From contig NZ_CAKXZT010000160.1 of assembly GCF_935825525.1 (NCBI RefSeq), positions 90,002 through 154,001 of the forward strand: a stretch of DNA of 64,000 bases, written 5' to 3'. Position numbers and translations under genes: made by a program. Of this stretch, positions 27,363-35,630 are shown piece after piece; position 1 is the first letter of the stretch, and the number at the start of each line of letters is the position of its first letter. Source of the stretch: Mesorhizobium escarrei. Lineage in GTDB: Bacteria > Pseudomonadota > Alphaproteobacteria > Rhizobiales > Rhizobiaceae. A model generated the notes under the pieces. It saw only the letters and a program-made list of their open reading frames with translations, searched no databases and was not told where the DNA came from.

Positions 27363-28136
27363 ATGGACGCCGCTCCCTTGTTCGACCTGACGGGAAAAAA
27401 GGCGCTGGTAACGGGCGCAAGCCGCGGCATCGGCCAGGCCATGGCGGAGGCGCTTTCGGCGGCCGGTGCCGATGTGGCGGTGACCGCCCGCGACGAAAAT
27501 TCCCTTCGTGAGACGGCGGACCGAATTAGCGCACAGGGGCGAAGGTCGCTTTGCCGGTCTCTGGACGTGCTCGACACCGATCGCATCCGCGTGGTGGTCG
27601 ACGATGTCGCGGATGCCTTTGGTCGGCTCGACATTCTGGTCAACAACGCCGGCTACGAAAAAGTCCAGCCCTCGCTCGAGGTGGACGAGGCGGTATGGGA
27701 CAGCATCGTGTCGACCAATCTGAAGGGCGCCTTCTTCTGCGCGCAGGCTGCGGCGCGGCGGATGGCTGCCGACAAGGGTGGCGGCGCGATCATCAATCTT
27801 TGCTCGCTGACCTCCTATGTCGGCATCCCGACCGCGGTACCTTACGGCTCGTCCAAGTCCGGGCTTCTGGGCATGACCCGCGCGCTGGCCGCGGAATGGG
27901 CATCGCTCGGCATCCGCGTCAACGCCATCGCTCCGGGTTACTTCCATACGGCGATGACGGACGCCTTTTATCAGGATCCCGATTGGCAGACGGCGATGCT
28001 GGCCAAGATCCCGCAGCGGCGCTTCGGCACGATGCAGGATCTGGCCGGAGCTGTTGTGTTTTTGGCGAGCGGGGCATCCGCCTATGTCACCGGGCATTGC
28101 CTCCCGGTCGACGGCGGCTATCTCGCATCCATCTGA
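27363..28136 (+). CDS. SDR-family oxidoreductase
   Basis: 257-aa classical short-chain dehydrogenase. It has the cofactor loop VTGASRGIGQAMAEAL, NNAGYEKVQPS, and the catalytic Ser-Tyr-Lys with NLCSLTSYVG, then PYGSSKSGLLGM. The C-terminus VTGHCLPVDGGY is typical of gluconate/polyol 2- or 5-dehydrogenases. Start ATG 27363 has caggaaa upstream. It is separated from the downstream importer by an operator-bearing gap and probably is co-regulated with it. Predicted role: first or second oxidation step of a polyol-like substrate in the same pathway as the HisD-like and zinc dehydrogenases. Confidence 0.87.
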   Translation: MDAAPLFDLTGKKALVTGASRGIGQAMAEALSAAGADVAVTARDENSLRETADRISAQGRRSLCRSLDVLDTDRIRVVVDDVADAFGRLDILVNNAGYEKVQPSLEVDEAVWDSIVSTNLKGAFFCAQAAARRMAADKGGGAIINLCSLTSYVGIPTAVPYGSSKSGLLGMTRALAAEWASLGIRVNAIAPGYFHTAMTDAFYQDPDWQTAMLAKIPQRRFGTMQDLAGAVVFLASGASAYVTGHCLPVDGGYLASI

Positions 28137-28186
28137 GCGACTGAGATGCGGCGCAACGAGGACTGAGTAGACCGAGCTTGTATATG

Positions 28187-28202
28187 GTTGTATATACCAC
28201 CT
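28187..28202. promoter_or_regulatory. candidate HutC-type operator upstream of the ABC operon
   Basis: The palindrome GGTtGTATATACcACC is symmetric except at two positions, and its core gtatatac (28190-28197) matches the HutC-subfamily consensus GTMTAKAC. A second half-site gtatatgg lies directly before it at 28180. It is 50 bases upstream of the ATPase gene start and is a likely binding site for the repressor encoded at the end of the operon. Confidence 0.6.
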
Positions 28203-28251
28203 GACACGCTGGACGTTCTTGCATGCGACCGGCGACAAAAGGGGAACCACA

Positions 28252-29397
28252 ATGCAGGAGCCTTTCCGGGCCGCAGCTTCGCACGTAGCGGAAGGCGACG
28301 GGGAAATCGCCGTCACGGTCCGCAACGTCGGGATGGACTTCGATGGGGTTCAAGCCGTCAAGAATGCGTCCTTCGACCTGCCGAAGGGCCGGTTTCTCAC
28401 CATTCTCGGGCCGTCTGGATCCGGCAAGACAACCCTCCTGCGCATGATCGCCGGGTTCCAGACCCCGAGCAGCGGCGAGATCTTCATCAACGGTGAAGCG
28501 GTGAGTGCGGTGCCACCGCACAAGCGGTCGATCGGCATGGTCTTTCAGAGGCTTGCCTTGTTTCCTCATATGACGGCGGCCGAGAATGTCGCCTTCCCGC
28601 TGAAGATGCGTCGGCGCGACGCACGCACCATTCCCGACCGAGTCGAGCGATATCTCGCACTGGTGCGGCTGGGGGGCTATGGCGGCAGGCGCATTCACGA
28701 ACTGTCCGGCGGGCAGCAGCAGCGCGTCGCGATCGCGCGGGCGCTGGTGTTTGAGCCCGACCTGCTGCTTCTCGACGAGCCGCTGGCTGCGCTCGACCGC
28801 AAGCTGCGCGAGGAAATGCAGCTCGAATTCCGCCGCATCCAGCGTGAGCTCGGCGTCACCACGATCAATGTCACCCACGACCAGCGCGAGGCGCTGGTGG
28901 TTTCCGACGATATCGTCGTCATGGATCAGGGCGAGATCCAGCAGAAGGCACGGCCGATCCACACCTACCGCCAGCCCCGCAACGCCTTCGTCGCCAATTT
29001 CATTGGCGTCACCAACTTCATTGCCGGCACGGTACGGGACGTATCGGAAGCGGGCGACGTCTCCATCGTTCGGGGTGATCTGATGCTTGCCGGAAAGGTC
29101 GGCGATCCGGTCAATCCGCCGGCCGAGGGCGACAAGGCATCGGGAGCAATCCGCGCCGAGCAGATCCGTCTCGCCGGCGATGCTGCGCAGCTGTCGACGC
29201 TCGATTGCGTGCTGACCGGGACCGTCACCGACACGATCTTCGAAGGCGAGCGCATGGTCTACGAGGTCGCCTGCGCCGCGATTGGCGACGAGGTCATTCG
29301 CGTTTTCGACCATGATCCCGCCGCGCACACGCAGTTCGACATAGGACAAAGCGTGTTCCTGGGGTGGAACGCCAGGGATATGCTAGTTTTTCGATAA
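28252..29397 (+). CDS. ABC importer ATPase, PotA/spermidine-putrescine type
   Basis: 381-aa ATP-binding subunit. Walker A is GPSGSGKTTLLRM, the Q-loop FQRLALFPHM, the signature LSGGQQQRVAIARAL, Walker B LLLLDEPLAALD and the switch His NVTHDQREA. The C-terminal 130 residues form the TOBE domain usual in Pot/sugar/opine importers. ATG 28252 follows aaaagggg. It starts a gene run that continues through binding protein, two permeases, two dehydrogenases and the regulator with very short gaps, and energises uptake of the operon's substrate. Confidence 0.9.
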   Translation: MQEPFRAAASHVAEGDGEIAVTVRNVGMDFDGVQAVKNASFDLPKGRFLTILGPSGSGKTTLLRMIAGFQTPSSGEIFINGEAVSAVPPHKRSIGMVFQRLALFPHMTAAENVAFPLKMRRRDARTIPDRVERYLALVRLGGYGGRRIHELSGGQQQRVAIARALVFEPDLLLLDEPLAALDRKLREEMQLEFRRIQRELGVTTINVTHDQREALVVSDDIVVMDQGEIQQKARPIHTYRQPRNAFVANFIGVTNFIAGTVRDVSEAGDVSIVRGDLMLAGKVGDPVNPPAEGDKASGAIRAEQIRLAGDAAQLSTLDCVLTGTVTDTIFEGERMVYEVACAAIGDEVIRVFDHDPAAHTQFDIGQSVFLGWNARDMLVFR

Positions 29398-29432
29398 AAC
29401 CGGAAACCGGTCAAACCCAGAGGAGAATGCAG

Positions 29433-30539
29433 ATGAAGCGCTTCAAGCCGACATTATCCCATCTTTCCCGCAGAACCTTCCTTCAGGCCACAGCTGCGCT
29501 CGGCGGCGCCTCGGCGCTCGGCCTGCGCGACGCCTATGCGCAGGAGCCGGAAAAGCCGGCGGAGATCATCGTGCGCGCCTGGGGCGGCAGCTGGGTGGAC
29601 AGCCTGAAGGCCGGCGTGTCCGACAGCTTCACCAAGATGACGGGGATTGCTGTCCGTCACGACCTGACCGAAGACAACGAGATTCAGCCCAAGGTCTGGG
29701 CGGCCGTGGCGCAGAAACGGGTCCCGCCGATCCATATCAACTGGGACACCACCACCAATGCCACGAAATCGGCACTGCGCGGTGTGACGGAAGACCTCTC
29801 CGACCTGCCGAACCTCGCCAATGTGACGGACCTTGCCAAGCCGGCCGGCCTGGAAGGCTTCCCGATCGTCAATACCTACGGTTATGTCTATGTACTTGCC
29901 TATCGGCCTGCGGCATTCCCGGATGGACCGCCCAAGTCCTGGAAAGATCTGCTCGACCCGAAGTTCAAGGGTCGGCTTGCCTTCTACAATGACGGCATCG
30001 GCTTCCATTTCCCCGCCCAGGTCGCCGGTGGCGGCAAGCTGGAGGACATACCGGGCAACATGCAGCCGGCTTGGGATTTCATCACCAAGATGAAGGCGCA
30101 GCAGCCGCTGCTCGGCGAAGATCCCGACTTCACCACCTGGTTCCAGAACGGCGAGATCGACGCCGCCTGCACCATCTCGACCAACGCCCGCGAGGCCCGC
30201 AAGAACGGCGTCAAAATCGATTGGGTGGTGCCGGAAGAGGGTGCAAAATTCGACACCGACGGTTTGTGGATCCCCAAGGGCCTGCCGGAAAACGAACTCT
30301 ACTGGGCCAAGCAGTACATCAATCACGCCCTGACCAAGGAAGCCCAGCAGGTCTGGCTGGATGGGCTTGGCTTGCCGGGCGTGGTGCCGGGCCTCACGCC
30401 GCCGAAGGATTTGGTGGGCGATCCGTCCTATCCGACCACCGAAGCGGATTTCCAGCGCCTTATCCGCATCTCGTCGAAGATCCAGGTCGAGAATGAGAGC
30501 GAGTGGTTTTCCAAGTTCAAGGCGATCATGCAGGGCTGA
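29433..30539 (+). CDS. ABC importer periplasmic binding protein (PotD/SBP_bac type)
   Basis: 368-aa solute-binding protein with a twin-arginine signal (LSRRTFLQATAALGGASALG) and cleavage after AYA. The mature protein has the domain pattern of class-II spermidine/putrescine-like binding proteins: IIVRAWGGSWVDSLKAGVSD, GFPIVNTYGYVYVLAYRP, WKDLLDPKFKGRLAF. The start is set by agaggag before ATG 29433; the frame is open upstream into the ATPase gene. The ligand is unknown. The Tat signal is common among PotD-like proteins and does not by itself show a cofactor. Confidence 0.87.
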   Translation: MKRFKPTLSHLSRRTFLQATAALGGASALGLRDAYAQEPEKPAEIIVRAWGGSWVDSLKAGVSDSFTKMTGIAVRHDLTEDNEIQPKVWAAVAQKRVPPIHINWDTTTNATKSALRGVTEDLSDLPNLANVTDLAKPAGLEGFPIVNTYGYVYVLAYRPAAFPDGPPKSWKDLLDPKFKGRLAFYNDGIGFHFPAQVAGGGKLEDIPGNMQPAWDFITKMKAQQPLLGEDPDFTTWFQNGEIDAACTISTNAREARKNGVKIDWVVPEEGAKFDTDGLWIPKGLPENELYWAKQYINHALTKEAQQVWLDGLGLPGVVPGLTPPKDLVGDPSYPTTEADFQRLIRISSKIQVENESEWFSKFKAIMQG

Positions 30540-30583
30540 CGCCGGTCGGCCGGTGCTGCGCTGGCGGCACCGGCTCCTTCACG

Positions 30584-31549
30584 ATGTCGGTTACGGATTT
30601 TTTCATGCGGGCAGCCAGGACAGCCTATCCCCTCAAATGGCGCATCATGGATGCGCTGGAAGGCGTTGCCGCCGCTATCTGGCCGGCGCGGTTCGGGCGC
30701 GCTACGCCCTACCTGATGCTGCTTCCGGCGGTGCTGCTTGTCGGGCTGCTCGTGCTTGGTCTCATCCAGATCGCGGATGCCAGCCTGCGCACGCTCGACA
30801 CCACCACCTTCCAGTTCTCCGACGACTATTCCATCGCCAATTTCCGCCGCGCGCTGACCGAGCCGCTGTTCCTGGTTGTCGCGCAGCGCAGCCTCGTTGC
30901 CGCCCTGATCGTCACCGCGGTGACGCTCGTCTTCGCCTTTCCCTACGCCTATCTGATGGTGCGCACGCGTTCGCCAGGATTGCGCAAATTCCTGCTGATC
31001 GCGCTGTTCCTGCCCTTCTTCATCGGCCAGGTGGTGCGTGCCTATGGGTGGCTGATCATCCTCGGCAACCAGGGCATGGTGAACGAGGCGCTCGGCCTTG
31101 TCGGGGTCGCCCCGATGCGGCTCATCTATAACTATCCCGCCGTGCTGTTCGGCCTCGTCCAGTACATGCTGCCCTTTGCCGTACTGATGCTCGCGCCGGC
31201 ACTCACCGCCATTCCCGAAGAGCTGGAGGCAGCCGCTGGATCGCTCGGCGCGAACTGGGTTCGCACGTTCATCCACGTCGTGTTGCCACTCGCTCGTCCA
31301 GGCTTCATCGGCGCCGGCGTGGTGGTGCTGACGCTTTCGCTCACCGATTTCGCAGTCCCCGCGATCCTTGGCGGCGGCTCGCAGGATTTCATCGCCAACG
31401 CCATCTACGATCAGTTCTTCCGCACCTCCGACCAGGGTCTCGGCGCGATGCTGGCGCTTATGCTGGTCGCGCTCGGGTCAATCCTTGTCGGCTTGGTGTT
31501 CGCGCTGTTTGGAGCGGGAACGCTCGCCATGGGGAGGTCCCGGGTGTGA
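30584..31549 (+). CDS. ABC importer permease, PotB type
   Basis: 321-aa membrane protein with six hydrophobic segments and a cytoplasmic coupling loop EELEAAAGSLGANWVRTF that contains the EAA-type motif contacting the ATPase. An N-terminal extension of about 35 residues precedes the first TM (LMLLPAVLLVGLLVLGLI). ATG 30584 is the first in-frame start after the binding-protein stop. The stop overlaps the next permease start (GTGA arrangement at 31546-31549). Confidence 0.87.
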   Translation: MSVTDFFMRAARTAYPLKWRIMDALEGVAAAIWPARFGRATPYLMLLPAVLLVGLLVLGLIQIADASLRTLDTTTFQFSDDYSIANFRRALTEPLFLVVAQRSLVAALIVTAVTLVFAFPYAYLMVRTRSPGLRKFLLIALFLPFFIGQVVRAYGWLIILGNQGMVNEALGLVGVAPMRLIYNYPAVLFGLVQYMLPFAVLMLAPALTAIPEELEAAAGSLGANWVRTFIHVVLPLARPGFIGAGVVVLTLSLTDFAVPAILGGGSQDFIANAIYDQFFRTSDQGLGAMLALMLVALGSILVGLVFALFGAGTLAMGRSRV

Positions 31550-32346
31550 GCGGCTCGCGCAGCAAATCGATTGTCCTGTGGACCCTGGTGACGATCGCCC
31601 TGGTGACCCTTTCGGCGCCGACGATCGTGGTGCTCGGCGCTTCCTTTACCGGCGGCAACATCATCACATTTCCGCCGGATGGGCTGTCGCTGCGGTGGTA
31701 CGCGCGTATTTCGCAGGCCTCCGACCTGCGCAATGCTTTCCTACGCACGCTCCAGGTCGCGACGGTCTGTACGATCGTTGCCATTCCAGTGGGCACGCTG
31801 GCCGGTATCGCGCTGGCGAAATATGCGGTGCGTTTTGAGAAGACGATCCAGATCTATCTGCTGCTGCCCTTCACCATCCCGCTGATCGGATCGGGCATCG
31901 GCCTCATGCTGATCTTCGGCAACGCCGGCATTCTCGGCCAGCTCTGGCCGGTCGGCATCGCCTGCTGCGTCATCAACCTGCCCTTCATGATCTGGGCGGT
32001 GACGGCGAGTGCCACCGGGCTTGACCCGGACCTTGAACTGGCCGCCGCCAATTGCGGCGCGCCGCCGCTCCAGGTGTTCTTCTCCGTCACCTTGCCGGCG
32101 GTCATGCCGGGGGTGATCACCGGCTCGCTGCTGATGTTCATTCTTGCGCTCAACGAATTCCTGGTCAGCCTGCTGCTCGTCGATGCCCGTATCGTGACGC
32201 TGCCGGTGCTGATCTACAACTCCATCCGCTCGATCATCACGCCGGATCTCGCCGCGATCTCCGTGGTCTTCATCGCCTGCTCTGGCGTCGCCGTTTTCCT
32301 GCTCGACAGGCTGGTCGGGCTCGACATCTTCCTGAAATCGAAATGA
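31546..32346 (+). CDS. ABC importer permease, PotC type
   Basis: 266-aa partner permease starting at GTG 31546, overlapping the previous stop by four bases. Six TM segments and the EAA-type loop LELAAANCGAPPLQVFFSVT. Forms the translocation pore with the PotB-type subunit. The short overlap implies coupled translation. Confidence 0.87.
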   Translation: MSGSRSKSIVLWTLVTIALVTLSAPTIVVLGASFTGGNIITFPPDGLSLRWYARISQASDLRNAFLRTLQVATVCTIVAIPVGTLAGIALAKYAVRFEKTIQIYLLLPFTIPLIGSGIGLMLIFGNAGILGQLWPVGIACCVINLPFMIWAVTASATGLDPDLELAAANCGAPPLQVFFSVTLPAVMPGVITGSLLMFILALNEFLVSLLLVDARIVTLPVLIYNSIRSIITPDLAAISVVFIACSGVAVFLLDRLVGLDIFLKSK

Positions 32347-32381
32347 GGAAAGCCGGCTCGTCGGGCCGCAAAGGAAATCCT

Positions 32382-33704
32382 ATGCCAAACGTATCATTCC
32401 ACGACCTGAGCCAACTCGACGCCGCCAGTCGTGCGGCATTGATGCGGCGCTCAGAGACCGATCTCTCCGGCTTTATGGAGAAGGCCGTACCGATCATCGA
32501 GGCGGTCCGAACAGAAGGCGACGCCGCGCTCGTTCGCTTCGCCCGCGACTTCGACAAGGCAGATCTCGACGCCGCGCGGCTGAAGGTCAGCCCCGCAGAG
32601 TTCGACGCCGCCTTCGGCATTGTCGACGAGGACGTGATCGCCGCCATTCGCTTCGGCATCGACAACATCCGGCATTTCCACGAAGAGCAGAAACCGGAAG
32701 CGATGTGGCTTAAGGAAATGCGGCCCGGCGCCTTTGCCGGCGACCGCTTTACGCCGATCCGCTCGGTGGCGCTCTATGTCCCGCGCGGCAAAGGGGCATT
32801 CCCTTCGGTGACAATGATGACCGCAGTGCCCGCAGTCGTGGCGGGCGTCCCGGAGCTTGCCATCGTCACGCCGCCGGCGCCCGATGGTTCGGTGGACGCA
32901 GCGACGCTGGTTGCGGCGCGCCTCGCCGGCGTCGAAACGGTCTACAAATGCGGCGGCGCGCAGGCGGTCGCCGCGGTCGCCTACGGCACAGAGACGATCA
33001 AGGCCGCGCTCAAGATCGTCGGTCCAGGCAGCCCCTGGGTGGTTGCCGCCAAGCGGCTGCTTGCCGGCGTCATCGATCCCGGCCTTCCCGCCGGTCCGTC
33101 CGAAGCGATCATCCTCGCCGACGATAGCGTGCATGGCGGGCTGGCCGCGCTCGACCTCCTGATCGAGGCGGAGCACGGGCCGGACTCATCGGCCTATCTG
33201 GTGACCCACAGCCGCCGCGTGGCGGAGGAGGCACTGGCGGCGCTGCCGGAGCACTGGGCGCGCATGACCGAGCAACGGGTCGCGTTCTCCACCGCGGTGC
33301 TGACCGGCGCCTGTGGCGGCATCGTGCTGACGGCCTCGATCGAGGAGAGCTACCGCTTCATCAACGACTACGCACCGGAGCATCTGGAGATTCTCTCCAC
33401 CGACCCCTTCGCCCACCTTGGCCACATCACCGAAGCTGCCGAGATCCTGATGGGGCCGCATACGCCGGTCTCGATCGGCAATTTCGGGCTGGGCCCCAAC
33501 GCCGTGCTGCCGACCAGCCGCTGGGCGCGTACCTGTGGACCGCTCTCGGTCACGGATTTCGTCAAGCGTTCTTCCATCGGCTACGTGACGGCCGCGGCCT
33601 ATCCGGAATTCGCGCGTCATGCCCGCACACTTGCCCGCTATGAAGGCTTCTCCTCGCATGAACACGCCGTTTCCGACGTGCGCGACCGATATCTGGCGCG
33701 GTAA
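32382..33704 (+). CDS. histidinol dehydrogenase-like enzyme (HisD superfamily, catabolic)
   Basis: 440 aa, start ATG 32382 after aaggaaat. The whole HisD fold is recognisable: LYVPRGKGAFPSVTMM, YKCGGAQAVAAVAYGT, LPAGPSEAIILADD, EAEHGPDS, the catalytic Glu-His pair in NDYAPEHLEIL (Glu333, His334). Compared with E. coli HisD zinc ligands Gln259, His262, Asp360, His419, this protein has Glu262, His265, Asn367 and a His near 426-428. Two ligands are therefore exchanged in kind (Gln to Glu, Asp to Asn). Operon context with importer and two further dehydrogenases argues for catabolism, for example an HpsN-like sulfopropanediol dehydrogenase or histidinol use, not histidine synthesis. Confidence 0.82.
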   Translation: MPNVSFHDLSQLDAASRAALMRRSETDLSGFMEKAVPIIEAVRTEGDAALVRFARDFDKADLDAARLKVSPAEFDAAFGIVDEDVIAAIRFGIDNIRHFHEEQKPEAMWLKEMRPGAFAGDRFTPIRSVALYVPRGKGAFPSVTMMTAVPAVVAGVPELAIVTPPAPDGSVDAATLVAARLAGVETVYKCGGAQAVAAVAYGTETIKAALKIVGPGSPWVVAAKRLLAGVIDPGLPAGPSEAIILADDSVHGGLAALDLLIEAEHGPDSSAYLVTHSRRVAEEALAALPEHWARMTEQRVAFSTAVLTGACGGIVLTASIEESYRFINDYAPEHLEILSTDPFAHLGHITEAAEILMGPHTPVSIGNFGLGPNAVLPTSRWARTCGPLSVTDFVKRSSIGYVTAAAYPEFARHARTLARYEGFSSHEHAVSDVRDRYLAR

Positions 33705-33705
33705 G

Positions 33706-34728
33706 ATGATGAAGGCGGCCAGACTCTATGCAGCGGGCGATTTGCGGGTCGAGGATGTGCCGTCTCCCGGCGAACCAGCGCCTGGCTGGGTACGGCTCAG
33801 GGTGACGGCCGCCGGCATTTGCGGCTCCGACCTCCACAACTTCCGCACCGGTCAGTGGATCAGCCGCGCGCCGAGCGTCGCCGGGCATGAGTTCGCCGGC
33901 GAGGTGATCGCCGTGGGGGCCGGCGTGTCCCAGTTTGCGCTCGGAGACCGGGTCGTGGCCGATTCGCGCTTCTGGTGCGGCGAGTGTCCTGCCTGCCGGG
34001 CCGGCCTGCACAATGTGTGTGCCAGACTGGGCTTTGTAGGCGAGGTCTGCGACGGCGGCTTCGCGGAAGAGACGCAGCTGCCGGCGCGGCTGCTTGTGCG
34101 CCACGACCCCACGCTCGATTCCGCGATCGCCGCCATGGCGGAGCCGCTGGCGGTCGCCCTACACGCAGCGCGGCGGCTGGCGGCGCCGGCCGCAGCGCCG
34201 GTGCTTATTGCTGGTTGCGGCCCGATCGGCGGATTGGCGGCACTCCTCCTGTTGCGGCCGGGCGAGAGACAGGTCCTCGTCGCCGACCGCAATGCGGCGC
34301 GCGCGGAGCTTGTGGCCAAGGTGAGCGGCGCGACCGTCGTCGACCTCGACGCCCTGCCCTGTGATCCCAATCTGCGCCATGCCCCCAATCTGCGCCATGC
34401 CATCGACGCAACGGGCAGCGTGGCGGTGATGGCGCGGCTGCTCGATGTTTTGGCCGGCGGCGGCACGCTGGCGCTGGTCGGCATTTCGCATGGCCGCCTC
34501 GACCTCGACCCCAACTTGCTGGTCGAGCGCGAAATCGCGCTTGTCGGCTGCCACGCCTTCGCCGACGAGCTTGCGCCGGCCGTCGCGATGCTTGGCGATC
34601 TCGCGCCCGCGCTGTCGCGCTTCGTGTCCGACGAGATCGCGATCGGTGAGATTCCCGCCGCCTACCAGCGCCTGATCGCCGGCGCGAGCGGCGGGTTGAA
34701 GACCATCGTCCGAATGGAGAGAGGATGA
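33706..34728 (+). CDS. zinc-dependent medium-chain alcohol dehydrogenase
   Basis: 340-aa MDR enzyme. Catalytic zinc site from CGSDLHNF and GHEFAGEV; structural zinc from CGECPACRAGLHNVC; a Rossmann region at about 170-200 (VLIAGCGPIGGLAALLLL). ATG 33706 follows the HisD-like stop by one base, implying coupled translation. Sorbitol/threonine dehydrogenase-like overall. An exact near-repeat CDPNLRHAPNLRHA at about residue 222 (15 bases duplicated at 34366-34396) looks like a recent small duplication. Probably oxidises a polyol or sulfonated diol in the same pathway. Confidence 0.87.
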   Translation: MMKAARLYAAGDLRVEDVPSPGEPAPGWVRLRVTAAGICGSDLHNFRTGQWISRAPSVAGHEFAGEVIAVGAGVSQFALGDRVVADSRFWCGECPACRAGLHNVCARLGFVGEVCDGGFAEETQLPARLLVRHDPTLDSAIAAMAEPLAVALHAARRLAAPAAAPVLIAGCGPIGGLAALLLLRPGERQVLVADRNAARAELVAKVSGATVVDLDALPCDPNLRHAPNLRHAIDATGSVAVMARLLDVLAGGGTLALVGISHGRLDLDPNLLVEREIALVGCHAFADELAPAVAMLGDLAPALSRFVSDEIAIGEIPAAYQRLIAGASGGLKTIVRMERG

Positions 34729-35459
34729 TCAGGCTTACCGAAACCGCCGGGCCGCTCTACGAAAAGGTCAAGGACTACGTGCTTGGCAATATCGGCAGCG
34801 GCAACTGGCCAAAGGACCGCAGGCTGCCTTCCGAAAACGAGTTGGTCAGCACGCTCGGCGTCTCGAGGATGACGGTGCACCGGGCGCTGAGGGAACTGAC
34901 CTCGGAAGGCCACCTCCTGCGCATCCAGGGCGTAGGCACCTTTGTGGCGCCGCCAAAACCGCAATCGGCCCTCATCGAAATCAGGAACATCGCCGGCGAG
35001 ATCGCCGCGCGCGGCGCACGCCACAGGGCCGAGGTCGTCGTCCTCGAGAAGATCCGCAATCCGGCGCTGGACCTCGTCGTCGCCTTCGAGTTCACGCGCC
35101 GCAGACCGGTCGCCCATTCAATCATCGTGCATTTCGAGGACGATGTGCCCGTCCAGCTTGAGGAACGCTTTGTCAATCCGGCGCTCGCACCGGACTACCA
35201 TCGGCAAGATTTCGTGGCGACCACCACCTACGACTATTTGCAGCGGGCGACGCCGCTGACGGAAGTGGAGCATGTGATCTCGGCCGTCGCCGCAGAAGAG
35301 ATGGCGGCCCGCCATTTGATGATCCGACCAGGCGACCCCTGCCTGCTCTTGCATCGGCGGACGTGGTCGGGCGCGGCCGTCGCCACCGTCAACAAGCTTA
35401 CCTATGTCGGCAGCCGCTATTCGCTGGGCAGCCGCTACGCGCCCTCACCCGCCGCATGA
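34725..35459 (+). CDS. GntR-family repressor, HutC subfamily (UTRA domain)
   Basis: 244 aa: N-terminal GntR winged helix (LPSENELVSTLGVSRMTVHR, ALRELTSEGHLLRIQGVGTF) and C-terminal UTRA ligand domain. The UTRA part (EIRNIAGEIAARGARHRAEV, VQLEERFVNPALAPDY, TPLTEVEHVISA, LLLHRRTWSG) is strikingly like HutC, the urocanate-sensing repressor of histidine use. It overlaps the dehydrogenase stop by four bases (ATGA). It probably represses this operon through the two GTMTAKAC sites at 27286 and 28190. Confidence 0.88.
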   Translation: MIRLTETAGPLYEKVKDYVLGNIGSGNWPKDRRLPSENELVSTLGVSRMTVHRALRELTSEGHLLRIQGVGTFVAPPKPQSALIEIRNIAGEIAARGARHRAEVVVLEKIRNPALDLVVAFEFTRRRPVAHSIIVHFEDDVPVQLEERFVNPALAPDYHRQDFVATTTYDYLQRATPLTEVEHVISAVAAEEMAARHLMIRPGDPCLLLHRRTWSGAAVATVNKLTYVGSRYSLGSRYAPSPAA

Positions 35460-35579
35460 GCAGCGAGCCAAGCAGGGCGGGCGGCGCGATCGGCCCAACC
35501 GGCTGCCTTGATAGGCAATCAGGTCTACCTGCGCCGCCGTTTTCTTGTTGACGCCGACCAGATCAGGTTCGGGTCAAGC

Positions 35580-35613
35580 CTGGCCGCCGGTCAAGTTGCA
35601 CCGGAGCGGCCAG
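35580..35613. terminator. bidirectional hairpin between converging operons
   Basis: Arms ctggccgccgg (35580-35590) and ccggagcggccag (35601-35613) pair around the loop tcaagttgca. It stands in the 170-base gap between the stops of the gntR-type gene and matC, where a two-way terminator is expected. No long T-run follows, so its termination strength is uncertain. Confidence 0.55.
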
Positions 35614-35630
35614 ACTGATTGGCCGACCGT

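Noticed and set aside
26695..27420. 241-aa minus-strand frame upstream of the SDR gene
   Set aside because: Arg/Ser-rich throughout and running through the SDR promoter and the small exported gene; only a short ATG-less stretch in another frame looks protein-like.
32382..33704. Annotation as histidine-biosynthesis hisD
   Set aside because: Two zinc ligands are changed and the gene is embedded in an importer/dehydrogenase operon with its own repressor, not with other his genes.
34366..34396. CRISPR or tandem-repeat array
   Set aside because: Only two copies of a short in-frame repeat inside a gene; no array of spaced repeats was noticed anywhere in the window.
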